DNA of 64,000 nucleotides from Diadema setosum (taxonomy: Eukaryota; Echinodermata; Echinoidea; Diadematoida; Diadematidae). A program made the position numbers and the translations under genes. Under the pieces are notes generated by a model, which made no database searches, had not been told where the DNA came from, and saw nothing but the letters and a program-made list of their open reading frames with translations. The stretch is taken from assembly GCF_964275005.1 (NCBI RefSeq), contig NC_092688.1, positions 18,320,403 through 18,384,402 on the forward strand, in the 5' to 3' direction. Shown in pieces: positions 42,301 through 64,000 of this stretch (position 1 is the stretch's first letter; each line of letters opens with the position of its first letter).

Positions 42301-42891
42301 CTTTCCAACCAAGGTCATGCTGGTAACGAAGTCCTCGATGACGACGAGTAAAGCTATCGTTGACTGGCTTCGTTATCGGCGACATGAGGCTTGCTTTTGA
42401 ACGACGTGTTGGCAATGGCGAGGGTAATACATTGGCTTTCAGTGTTTGTTGCAGGCAATATCTAGTTCATTTTCTTTGCTCTGAGTGTTTTTTTTTTAAT
42501 GTCGATTTGTCCAGTTATGACATGTTCAAGGCATTTTCTGTACATGTAGATCTAGAAATATAGCGGCAATGATAGGTTCCGACAGATGTGCTTCTCCAAG
42601 ATTTGGCACCATGTACAAACATCTATTCAAATGAACATAACCTGGTCGTCGCATCTGTTTCTTTATTCTTTCTTCTTCTTCTTCTTCTTCTTCTTCTTCT
42701 TTTTAGATCGAAAAGTCAGTTTTGGTTTACAAGAGGTGGGAAACAAGAGTACTTAAATAGATGATGGAATAACTGATGACATGGCAACCAAGATACGAAT
42801 TTCCCTTTCCGTTGCGGAACATCCATCTACTCAGTATACTCACGTCCATCTGTTGCTTCCAAAGGTCCAGAGTAGTAAACAGGCGACTTCC
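30673..42891 (-). CDS. Unrecognised protein, at least 6 exons, start unresolved
   Basis: On the minus strand the exons 42891-42844, 42333-42098, 41277-41122, 39685-39500, 32046-31975 and 31522-30673 join in one frame: 1,548 nt, 515 residues plus TGA. All junctions are GT-AG, and the last four introns are all phase 2. The predicted protein is basic and mostly low complexity. It has a likely helical start (LWKQQMD, VTSMTLVGKNVYRCFKNC), a proline run, an LLDIGFNEWTAEDL block, an FKFYEDTSQYMTEYREKHV block, and a C-terminal SMCTSNIDNVCESMRHVGQD block before a long S/T/K-rich tail. I do not recognise the family. The Y-x-TEYREKH pattern loosely recalls short repeats in microtubule-associated ciliary proteins, but that is a weak guess. 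The 5' end is unresolved. Confidence 0.7.
31975..32046 (-). CDS. Unrecognised gene, small exon
   Basis: Minus strand: acceptor TTTCATTATGCAG ending at 32047, donor AACGG|GTATGT at 31974, phase 2 to phase 2. It encodes KAYEALQGMLIADKKQQTQS, probably helical. At 72 nt it is small, but both splice signals are good and it joins the flanking exons in frame. Confidence 0.68.
32942..33299. repeat. Diverged tandem duplication, 179-bp period
   Basis: CAAGAACGT begins units at 32944 and 33123. Shared order: GAAAGTACAA, TTCAG, AGCAATGACATC-like and GCACATTCCCTT-like blocks. The units are clearly diverged. It lies in the large intron of the minus-strand gene. Confidence 0.6.
34081..34872. mobile_element. 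PIF/Harbinger-like non-autonomous element
   Basis: Terminal inverted repeats AGGCCCGGTCCCACTG (16 bp) at 34084-34099 and, inverted, 34854-34869, bordered on both sides by TTA. A 3-bp TTA duplication is the known target preference of PIF/Harbinger transposons. The interior has no transposase frame but many GCGGATG/CATCCGC motifs in both orientations, including three GAGCGGATGCA-type units near 34387. Confidence 0.82.
36356..36436. repeat. ATT satellite followed by T15-G15
   Basis: (ATT)n to about 36400, then T homopolymer 36407-36421 joined directly to G homopolymer 36422-36436. Confidence 0.88.
39500..39685 (-). CDS. Unrecognised gene, middle exon 2
   Basis: Minus strand: acceptor ATATTTCAAATAG ending at 39686, donor TTCAG|GTGAGC at 39499, phase 2 to phase 2. 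It encodes QPFKFYEDTSQYMTEYREKH and then DPEDLTLGENLPDPYVFKT. Composition is coding-like, with an aromatic/acidic pattern unlike the surrounding AT-rich intron. Confidence 0.78.
41122..41277 (-). CDS. Unrecognised gene, middle exon 1
   Basis: Minus strand: acceptor TTGCCTTGTCTAG ending at 41278, donor GAAAG|GTACAT at 41121, phase 2 to phase 2. It encodes LPSIAGLLDIGFNEWTAEDL followed by TKKHGGRTAAKP and a basic tail. The hydrophobic/acidic first part looks folded and is probably one of the conserved blocks. Confidence 0.75.
42098..42333 (-). CDS. Unrecognised gene, proline-run exon
   Basis: Minus strand: a proposed acceptor TCGTCATCGAG ending at 42334 gives DFVTSMTLVGKNVYRCFKNC in phase 0. 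An upstream AG near 42372 or a start at the ATG at 42318 are alternatives. The donor TCAAG|GTATGC at 42097 leaves phase 2. The exon encodes FFDTERLEQPKDRCICERF, then a run of seven prolines and an S/T/K/R-rich stretch. Confidence 0.65.
42668..42704. repeat. TTC trinucleotide satellite
   Basis: (TTC)n of about 36 bp in the intron between the first two exons of the minus-strand gene. Confidence 0.88.
42844..42891 (-). CDS. Unrecognised gene, upstream small exon
   Basis: Minus strand: acceptor GGGACATTTTCAG ending at 42892, donor GAC|GTGAGT at 42843. Forty-eight nt in phase 0-0 give GSRLFTTLDLWKQQMD. All three frames are open, so the frame rests on joining to the next exon. Both splice signals are strong. 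Confidence 0.5.
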
Positions 42892-43101
42892 CTGAAAATG
42901 TCCCAAAATGCAACTATATAGCCAGGGATGGCCCAACCGACTTCCTAATAGCAACTCGGTAGCTGTCTTCGGTGGATTCGTTCAACGGAGCAACGCTTTA
43001 GCAACGTGTTGAATGGACGAAGTTGAGTGCGCAGTATAGGCCTTTACGTTGTCCACATGACGCCAAAACCACGCCGCAGGTTTCAGCTTTCAATACGACA
43101 C

Positions 43102-43212
43102 CCGTGCGCCAGAGCAGACACTCTTTGGAATCCCACACGCTCGGTTGTCATCTGCGTCGATCCGAGCAGATGGTTTTTCGTGTTTTGGCGACTCGCGATC
43201 CGCCAAATCCAT
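43102..43212 (-). CDS. Tentative first exon of the unrecognised gene
   Basis: Minus strand: an ATG at 43212 opens 37 codons (MDLADRESPKHEKPSARIDA, then DDNRACGIPKSVC) and could leave phase 0 at GCACGG|GTGTCG, matching the phase of the next exon at 42891. The donor is poor and the reading is based on frame and composition only. The plus strand is also open here. Treat it as a candidate, not a call. Confidence 0.25.
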
Positions 43213-44500
43213 CTGTAGCTGCTTCCGGAATTACACACAGTACACGCTCACTGTCTATCCACGAAAGGTAGCTTTGTCGAGTTTGTGAGTTCGTGTGTGT
43301 GTGTGTGTGTGTGCGAGGAAAAAGCAATGAATTAACAAACATACGAACGATAATACACCGTCGTGCCGACGTGATGTGAAATATGACCATGTAGAAGGCA
43401 TCTGGTAACTCCAATGCAATTTTGATCAAAGCCAGAACAACACTGATACAAGAGTAAAGTAATTATGTATTGTATGCCATCACTACGCTGCTAACAAAAG
43501 AGCATCGTAGACATTGTGGCACTGGCGGCTGGAGGTGGTTTCAGACTGAAGTTCAAGGGGAATTTTTGGTTCTTTCCTCGTCTGTTTGAAAGAAAAAAAA
43601 GTTGCGTAACAGCCACAATGGTTTGCGCTTGAAAAACACCCCAACTTAAATCCTCGCCAAGAAAAAGTGTTGTACGTGTGCGCAATGGAAGCCAGAGCTA
43701 TTGAAGTATACACATGAATGTTTATCCGTGTGGTAACGTCTAAAGTCGCGTCCTGCCTCAATTAAACTTCCTCGGAATGAAAACAATAGGAGCGCAGTCG
43801 GCCGATACACACAAATCAATATAAACGTCACCTTGGATATTGATTTTTTTGGGGGAGCTCATGGGCTATAGTATGGCCAGCAAGAGACGGGGAACAACTG
43901 AAGCCCACGGAGCTGACAAAAAGCCAAGGTCATACAGCAACTTTGCTGGTGAATAGATCCTATCACTCCCCTAACGACTGCGTGGATAGACACCCCTCAC
44001 TGGAACTCAGTGTACAAATAGGTACTGTGCACTTTTATTTGCGTAATAAAACTTCATTGGCTTCAGGGCTTGCTCCAACAATAATAATCTATTTACATGG
44101 GTGCCATCTCAGACAGATGCGGACACTTCTTACAGTCGCAAATGAATGAATGTTCTTATTTCTTTGACTTGGCGATGATTCATATGGATCTTTACAACAG
44201 GAAATAATTATACTGCGTCTCGATGATGTCCGTGAGTGATAACTATGTGTACAGCTTTACCACTTTCCTGTTTCATTGTCAAGAATGACGAAAAGTGGGA
44301 AATAAGAGGCTGATTCAAAAGAAACGTCACAGAACACTGCCACGTTATCATAATCCTGCTCCCGCCTAAAATTCCCTCATCATTTTTTTTTTAATTTCTA
44401 ACGACATCGAGCATCAATGGCTATGCAACAATAGGAAACAGTGCATGGATACGAGGATATCAATATTATTGAATGAGCGAATGAATCAACCTGAAGAGTA

Positions 44501-44602
44501 GAATGAATGAATGAATGAATGAATGAATGAATGAATGAATGAATGAATGAATGAATGAATGAATGAATGAATGAATGAATGAATGAATGAACGAATGAAT
44601 GA
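44501..44602. repeat. GAAT tetranucleotide satellite
   Basis: About 100 bp of nearly pure (GAAT)n, the reverse complement of the ATTC motif in the CENPJ intron. Confidence 0.92.
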
Positions 44603-44973
44603 CCCGATGGGCAGGTTGAGAGAGAGAGAAAAAAAAAACACCAATACAAAAATTTCTTCTTTTTTTATGAAGAGGTAATTAAAGATAAATAATATATGAA
44701 TTAAATACGAAACAAGCAACATTCGAGGGTAACTATATTATATCGATAGCTGTCAATGCAAAACTTTGAGCAAAGTTAAATAGACTGAGACATAGCGCAT
44801 ATTGTTTCGTGATGTATGTTACCTGTGAAAGTATACTTTTTAATGACTATACAGCCAATTACACAATGACACTTTCTCTTCCTGAATGTAACTTAAAACA
44901 CACATTCCGCAATAGTAGGCCCTATGTTTTTGACTGCTTGTCTATTTGTGTCTTTATTCTGTCTGTCGGTTTT

Positions 44974-44978
44974 ATCTA

Positions 44979-45026
<48 letters not shown>

Positions 45027-45099
45027 GATTTATCTATCTCTCTACGGGGTTTTCTATCTATCTATCTAACCATATATATATCAATCGATCTATCTATCT
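44974..45099. repeat. CTAT tetranucleotide satellite
   Basis: (CTAT)n, interrupted near 45027-45060. Confidence 0.9.
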
Positions 45100-47523
45100 G
45101 TTTGTTCCACGCTTTCATTCTCTCTTGTCAAAATGGATAGATAATGATATGAGGATAATAATAAAATGCCTGAACATTTATTCTGATGCATCCTCGTTAG
45201 CCTTATATGATGCCTTGTATAGAAAACAATGCACTTGTACAGCAAACATTACACTTCTCTCACTCTTCCTCACCTCATATCCCATGCAATATATAACAGG
45301 TGCGATTTTCATCGGAATATTCTAATTATACTACTAGCAGATAATAATCGCTTGATACAGAATAGATGAAATACAAACGTAATAAGCGAAAATAGAAATA
45401 TACAACGCTAAAAAAAGGGCCGCGGAACATTTCATAAAGATTTATAAACCTCCATGCACCTGTCTCAGTGTATTTTTGTCTCCATCCTCCTTTATAGTCT
45501 TTTCAAGGTTAAACAATAGTTGTGCAAAGAGATCGTTGGTATTTTTTTTCTTAATTTTCTTGTCACCTGTGGTTATACTGCCGATATCTTCTTCAACTTT
45601 TAGAAACACTGCAATCACTGTATGATGGTCTGGTGCATATATCGCACCATAGCAAAAAATCTATAACGAATTGTGTTTTTCGTTACGTTCACTGGCCGCT
45701 GCCCTAACTTTGAGCCAACTGTAACTTGTAGTTATATGGTTTTATATGCTATAGTGATGACAGATTCACATGGCTTACGTATTAAGAAAAAAAGATATGC
45801 AAGTAACCTTTATAACAAAAATGTTCTTGACTATCAGAAAGCTTTTCCTAGGTTTGTCCATCTTAGCAGCAATGGAGGGGGAGGGGGAGTCGGTCTCAGA
45901 AGTAGAGCTCAATTCAAATTCATGTTTTATTATGGTATAATGTGCCACTGATTTCTCTATAACATTTTCATCAGCCTTTCATGAGAATCCTCTTCAAATT
46001 TTTATAAAAATACAGAAAATTCTTATGTTACTTATACTATTTTGTACATTTACGGCTGCGTGAAAAACGAAAGTCTCCAAACTTTTCATTTTCATGGGGA
46101 ACTCAGGACACCATTGAAGATGCTTACAGCATACCACGATTTTAAATTGACCTTGAAATCGACTTGAAGAGTGCAAATGAATTCCAGGTTACATTGACAT
46201 ACACTCATAATAAATTGACCAGGTATACAGGTTGATGGAAATATAATCTTGTTTATACTTTAGTCTATAGATCTTCAAGATATAAACATCTGCAAGCTTG
46301 AAAACATCAGCAATCTGATTATCATAATCAATCTTTCTACTTCTACCATTCCACCAATGTTTAACTATCGAAAGTTTATTATGAAGTATCAAGATTTGAG
46401 GGGTGTTTACTGCATCTGTTCAAGATCACATCTTATTCACTTCTGTTTAAATATCTACAGGCCTCTTTACCAATTTAAGCAGCCAAACAGCTCCGCCACT
46501 TTGCCAAAAACTAGCGGAGACAAACGACAGTTTGATTAATCATTATGCAAATTGTAATAGGTAAATGAATATAAATCATAAATAAAAGAAGCAATTAGTT
46601 GATAAAAAAAGATAAATGAATACACAAGAAAACAGTATATGTGAATAAATAGATGAACAAAGGAATAAATAAACGAATGGACAAAAGATTAATAAATTAT
46701 CACTTGATTAATTAACCGATTGTTTCGTGAATGCATGAGAAATGAAAGAATATAAAAAACAAACATAATTTACATTATGTGGTGAGGCCATTATCGTTTG
46801 TCTACACTACATGCACCCCGTTGCCATCTACTGTAAAAAAAAAAAAAATTATAATAGCCTCGTATAATACAGAGTGCAGTGCTATACATTAGCTTGTTAA
46901 TTAACTGACGAACATCCATTAAAGCAATAGTTACAACACCAATAACACAGCGTCAGCTATTCATTACCTAATCATCTCTAGTATTTGTCGAGGGTAGAGG
47001 GTTTCCGCGGTATCATACCACCGATGGGTATAATGGCCACCGATGCAATGTGTGACACTATGCAACGTATATGTCTCATGCGCTGTTTAGGTTAGTCTGG
47101 TGAGTGGGGTAGGCGAATACTGATGGGGGGGGGGGGGGCTTAAAGGAGGACTAATGTGCAAATTCTATTTTCAGTTAAATTTATTTCATATTTTCACTTT
47201 TTCAATGAAATTACAAAATAATTAACAGTAATACAACAGGTGAGAATACAAAATAATATATACAACCATGTATTTTGATTGAAGAAGGGGGGGGGGGGGG
47301 GGGAGCCAGAACATACTGAACACAAAATACATGTATATGGTCATATCATGATACAAAGGTGTAAAAAGGAAACAACAGAAATATGACGGGGCCTACATAA
47401 AAGCTGTAACGCTTGTTAAACTGAAAGTTCCAAAATTCATAGGCGTGGAATTATATACGGAGAACGAACATGTTTATCTTGACCAACTAAAATTATTCCA
47501 GTACAAAAAAATAATGTTATTAT

Positions 47524-47805
47524 GAAGATAAGTGCATTGAGCAGGCTAAATGCAGCAATATTAGTAGAACACATGAGTGAAGTTCGAAGATCATCTTACA
47601 ACCCGTTCAAAAGTTATGGATGTAATATAAAGTTTCGGTGCCGCCCCACAGCTGGATGAGAAGACCAGAAAACAGTTTGAGACGTAGGTGCAGGACAACG
47701 ATTATAAAGAAAATGTAAAGAAAATTAATTACATTTTCACTTTGTAGCGTAGAAAGAGCACTACCTTACCGCTTTCAGAGAACATGGGGAAATACCCTTG
47801 ACATA

Positions 47806-47806
<1 letters not shown>
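47524..47806. repeat. Dispersed element, single copy of the 53670 palindrome family
   Basis: It shares GCAGCAATATTAGTAGAACA, the GCTGGATGAG stretch, the AAAGAAAATGTAAAGAAAA stretch and ACCGCTTTCAGA in the same order with the palindrome at 53670-54247. It is followed directly by a GATT satellite. Confidence 0.75.

Positions 47807-47807
<1 letters not shown>

Positions 47808-47875
<68 letters not shown>
47808..47875. repeat. GATT tetranucleotide satellite
   Basis: (GATT)n of 68 bp at the right edge of the element at 47524-47806. Confidence 0.92.
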
Positions 47876-47876
<1 letters not shown>

Positions 47877-48128
47877 AGTTTTCAATATCTCGATATAGTA
47901 TGATAACACAATCGGTAAACTTTGAAGACAAAATATAAAATCGTAATCAAGAGAAAAAAAAAATGCAATACTCTATCTTTTCAACACCGAAACCCCATTG
48001 CTAAATACTAAGAGAGAACATTGACTTATCTTTCCTCTTATGTTGGATCATATAAATCATATTCCACTATGAAATACACATTAGAAAATACATTGCACAA
48101 ATCAAGATTGAAATAAACAAACACGTAT

Positions 48129-48130
<2 letters not shown>

Positions 48131-48176
<46 letters not shown>
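48131..48176. repeat. CT then CA dinucleotide satellite
   Basis: (CT)15 joined directly to (CA)8. Confidence 0.92.
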
Positions 48177-48809
48177 GCCCATACGGACACAATATAACAC
48201 TGATATTTTGTTTTATTTATCTTATTTTTTTTAGTATAAGTCTAATTCAGAACTTTAATTTGAATGTATTGTCCATTAGCGGTTTTTTTTTTTTTCGCCA
48301 TAAATTTTCACCATTTCCAATAACGAAATTAAAGAAGGTTAAAGGTCCGTATGCACGCACGTACAAACACATTGTACGTTGAGCTTGGGATGCGTCTATC
48401 TATTCTAATCTTGTTTTGTAGAATATAGATTTGCCAATCTTCTCATTTCCATTTTCGGCATGAAGAATGACTATCAATGTTATTTCCAGGTATGGCCACA
48501 GTTAAAGTGAAAGAAATGTTTTCATTCTCTGTACAGCACCATCAAGAAAATCAGCAGCATTATTTTGTATATGGAATGCTTTTCGGTGCAGTGCTGATAA
48601 TAAATTGCCCCTAGTGATCAAGCTCCTCGGGTCATATGCATTACATGGGGCAGGGCAGCAATATCTGCATTGTCTCGAAAAGCAGCAGACCACGATCTGT
48701 GACCACGGCGACGTATTCACGTATGTGCCCTCTCTAAAAAGAAAACGCAAGATGGCGCTATTAAGATTCTAGTCAAGGTGAAACATTGGACAGAAAAATG
48801 GACAGAAAA

Positions 48810-48889
48810 TTAACCCGTTCTGTACTGAATTCTGGAATTCCTTTAGACTTAATACACAGGCCACCAGGTTCCCGTACGGAACGGGTTAA
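48810..48889. repeat. 80-bp element with TTAACCCGTTC ends
   Basis: TTAACCCGTTC (48810-48820) and GAACGGGTTAA (48879-48889) are perfect inverted copies. The pairing continues imperfectly inward (TGTACTG against CCCGTAC). The TTAA-CCC border matches the two other TTAA families in this window. Confidence 0.72.
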
Positions 48890-50014
48890 AAGTTGACGAT
48901 AATAAGTGTGATTATTATTTTAAAAAAAATGAATGACGCCTAAGGTTTTAAACACCAAAGACATTCTGTAAGTTGAAGTAAAAAAAAGATTGGCATCACA
49001 TTGATGGCATACAACAAAATAGATAATCGGCACGAAAATGAGTGATTTGTGGACAATGCTTTGACAGGGGTCCGATGATATAGAAAGAGAGAGAGAGAAA
49101 AAAAAAAGAAAGAGAGGAAGAGAGAAAGAGATATAGAGATATAAATAATGTTAATGACATATGTCAATATTGAGAGTCCCATCATGAAATGCGGAGATCA
49201 GGGGAAAAAAAGGATTTTTTTTTTCTCTCAATCTTTCACAGATGCTGTTTTGTCAAAATTTCCCTTTAAAACTGTTGGAAAGTTGAAAACGTAATAAACT
49301 ATAATGTACTATGTGATTGGTCACGTTGTTGTTGCCTATTTATCCTTACTTTATGATGAGTGACTGGGACCACACATGTTTATCATTTCCTCTTACTTTG
49401 CAGTATTAACTCATTTTCAACACAATTGATATGCACACTTGGTGTTACAGGTCATCATTACTTCGACCAAAAAACAATAAAATTGGATGTGTCTGCAAAC
49501 ATAGAACACACACACGTACATATACAATCACTGAACACTCATTTATCACATGCAATTAGTGGGAAGTGCAAAACCAAAGAGCTTCGTTACTATGCGAGTA
49601 GTGAGAAAAATCTTTTTGCTGAAAACTTAGATGAATTACTTCATGTAGTAGGCCTACATGTATATACTGTAGTATATAGTAAAAGCGAGTGTCAAAGCAA
49701 TTGTTATAGCGCCAGCTTTAGGTGCCCTTTTGTTCAACGTACACAGATGATTTCATTATGCGCCGTGCAGACCAACCATATGATGACGATTTCTACTGCT
49801 ACCTGTTCTTATGTGAGAGCACGTACGAATCCCCTGTGTACAAAATAGCTCGCACTGTCACAACCACCTACCACTGTCAATCCTCCCTTGCGCCGGAGAG
49901 TCAGGCAGGCCAAGCCTCGCCGCACCCGCTGTGCCGTCAATTTCGCTTGCCCGTCGTCCCTTCCTTCCATGGTTCTGGTTTGAATAAGTGGACTTAACAT
50001 TTCCTCGGCTCAAA

Positions 50015-61817
<11,803 letters not shown>

Positions 61818-64000
61818 GTGAGTAGACTAGGTTAACTCTCTGAACCGGGAGCGGCCATTTTGTTGTCAAGTACATTGTACTGTCTGCCTGTGAAACATAC
61901 ATATACTGTGCATGTACAGTACTTTGTCAGTGTTGTGACATTGTGAATATGGCCTCATTTGTATTTGAAAGCATGGAAATGCAGCAATGGAGGCATACCT
62001 CTTTATAAAGACATACTTCTTTATATGAGAAATATCCTCTTTTTTTCAATTTCTCCTTTTTTTTTCATGTAGGGTTGTCTAATGTGCTTCTACATTCTTA
62101 TATTATAAACAATTACAGTGTAACTGAAACTCAAAAGCTAATGATTACTGCACTATCAGTATGTCTGGACTGAGTGATGATTACAGAAAATGATCTAATT
62201 TTAGGAGCATACTGTTGTATATTTGGAGGTATCAATACTGTGATAAAAAAAAAACAGATACTGCCATCGACCTTGTACAGTGGTAGGCGTACAAGTGGTG
62301 ATATGTAACAAGTACTACACAGGTCCCCTCTTTAAAAAATGGAGCAAATCAATTCTTAGTGTCCCACAGAGAATCATTGGTATCTCGCGGAACAGCATCC
62401 CTCACCACAGTGGGACAATGGCTGGCCGTGTGGACGGCATTGATTTAATTGATTTCTAGTAATGGGATGTCATTTAAGGAAGTTAAGACTCCAGGCACTT
62501 GTACTCAGTGTGTGTGTGTGTATGTGTGTTTATGTAGAAAAGCATGTCATCACCGGAATAGCATAACAAAAATCCAGTCTCCTCGTGCTGTGTGTACAGT
62601 TAGGACCTACATAGCTTATGAGTTGTATCAGAATGCAACTCTTGGGTATATCAAGCCAAATGTGTGTATGTGAATGTGTGTAACAAATTAACAAAAATGA
62701 AACAATTTGGTCTAAACAATATTTTTCTTGGGCTAGTACAATTCTGTGTTCGGCAAGTGATTAAGGTGAATTTAGCTACTACCTGTAGTTTCATGACTTA
62801 TCCATCGGTAGCTGTAATTTTTTTCATTTATTTTTTTATGATCCTCATTCAAGTGAAAAGAAATATAAGGTGTTGCCATGGCAACTGTAGATGCATTGGC
62901 TGTCTGTTATGTGTCATTAGAATACATGATATGCACTATATGTTGTAGAGATATCAAACATTAAGCTAAGAGTGACCCCTCAGAAAAGTGCCACAGTGTT
63001 TCTGTAGTTAAAGTATTGCAGTAATACTGAATTATAAGTCATAATTAAAATGCAGTAAATTTGCTACCCCTGTGGTAAAAGCACCCCATGTGAAATACTA
63101 CAGTATCACCACTTAACATCACAGCAGTAATACTAGTCCATAACTACCTCGTGAGTAGCTGCAGATTGAAAAATAGAAACTGTAATAGTACATGCACCTC
63201 AGTGAAAACACTGCAGTATTCCTAAAAGCTTAGTGAATTAACCTGTAATAGGTAAGTGCCCAGGCACTTGATCTAGCTTAACTTGCAAAGCTTTTCATTA
63301 GCATTCAGTAATCTATCCAAGCTTGTTGATGTAAAGTAAGCAAGCCCACTTGGGTATAGCGATGTTCGTCGGTCCAACTAAAAGGCCATGGTGACTTAAT
63401 AGAAATTAAAGGGATTAGTTATTATAGATGTATTAACTGACAATTGCTTTCTAGACATTTGTGTCACTTTAACCCTTTAGGAACTGAAGATTCTGTACAT
63501 AATGGCTTATGGTTCCCTGGAAGGTACAGCAATATTGCTCTCATTTTGACAACTTTCTAAATGATATGTAAAAAAGCTCACTGCATGTTTATTTTTGCCT
63601 ATCATAAGTTATGTTTCTTTGAAAGCCTATTTAGACTGGATACCAAGAGAATGATCTGTCACAGAAGTAATTCTGACTTACTTATGTTGACCTTTAACCT
63701 CTTTCAATTTACATAATTTGTATAATTCTATATGGAAAAAAATGGTAAAGCATAAAACTAAAACAACAACAACAAACTGACAGATAGTTTAGAGCATTTT
63801 AGGGAGTAATAAACAGCCGGTTTCGGGCATTTCAGTGATGAATAAATTTAAGAAGAAATGATTGCCATAGCGTGAATGCAAATCAGTAAAGAGAGCAGTA
63901 ACAGGGTTAAAAAGGAAATGCTATAACATGTTCATGTTCACTTTGGCAGACAGTAAAATCAAACAGCAAAACAGTGTATTTTCTTTGTTTGAGAATCAGA
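61818..64000 (+). other. SGSM intron 3, partial
   Basis: AT-rich sequence with no exon seen before the window ends. At 62361-62414 a GTCCCAC...GTGGGAC inverted pair encloses about 40 bp. Confidence 0.8.

Larger units (their letters stand above)
42892..50014. other. Region between divergent unrecognised gene and SGSM
   Basis: Both promoters should lie here. About 49,850-50,010 is richer in C and G and directly precedes the SGSM start codon, as expected of a 5' UTR or promoter. About 43,030-43,270 is GC-rich too and may hold the 5' end of the minus-strand gene. Between them are tetranucleotide satellites, one copy of the palindrome-forming family (47524-47806) and an 80-bp TTAA element. No TATA box could be assigned. 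Confidence 0.6.

Noticed and set aside
43023..43271. Plus-strand open frame of 82 codons with a donor-like AAAG|GTAGCT end
   Set aside because: No matching acceptor or continuing exon was found on the plus strand; the minus strand of the same GC-rich stretch is an equally good reading.
44398..44722. Repetitive Ser-Phe-Ile-His protein on the minus strand
   Set aside because: It is only the GAAT satellite read as protein.
49360..49848. Open frame of 162 codons on the plus strand before SGSM
   Set aside because: AT-rich with low-complexity stretches, no conserved motif, no splice links, and composition like the flanks. It looks like chance.

Overview
The window is animal nuclear DNA: small coding islands with GT-AG introns set in AT-rich, repeat-dense non-coding sequence. 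Two of the three genes have bilaterian orthologues I recognise. The short dispersed inverted-repeat elements, the many G/C and T/G homopolymers and the tetranucleotide satellites suggest a marine invertebrate deuterostome, most likely an echinoderm. That placement is inference; no single sequence here proves it.

Region 1 (1-23,068, plus strand) is most of a CENPJ/CPAP (SAS-4) centriole-assembly gene. Sixteen exons chain with consistent splice phases from 429 to the stop codon at 23,066-23,068, giving 1,263 codons plus stop. The order is proline/serine-rich and basic N-terminal segments, a large acidic exon, a coiled-coil block, a proline-rich linker and the C-terminal TCP10/G-box beta domain. 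The true N-terminus lies before the window. A truncated second copy of the penultimate exon lies 240 bp upstream of it, inside an ATTC satellite.

Region 2 (23,069-30,672) has no gene I can support. It holds a compound hairpin element, a CTGTATA-ended element and a 630-bp near-perfect palindrome. Region 3 (30,673 to about 42,891, minus strand) is a gene of at least six exons coding for about 515 residues that I do not recognise. Four of its five introns are phase 2; the splice chain is self-consistent, but its start is not resolved.

Region 4 (42,892-50,014) lies between two divergently transcribed genes and is mostly simple repeats and one dispersed element. Region 5 (50,015-64,000, plus strand) is the 5' end of an SGSM1/SGSM2 orthologue: three small exons coding for the conserved N-terminus that leads into the RUN domain, split by 1.6-kb and 10-kb introns. 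The rest of that gene is beyond the window.

The repeat content is the most unusual part. Several short families have clear terminal inverted repeats. Three of them share TTAA-CCC...GGG-TTAA ends, as in piggyBac elements; one shows a TTA duplication, as in PIF/Harbinger elements; one has a perfect 6-bp target duplication. Two families form long palindromes. I saw no tRNA, rRNA, CRISPR array or prokaryotic-type system.
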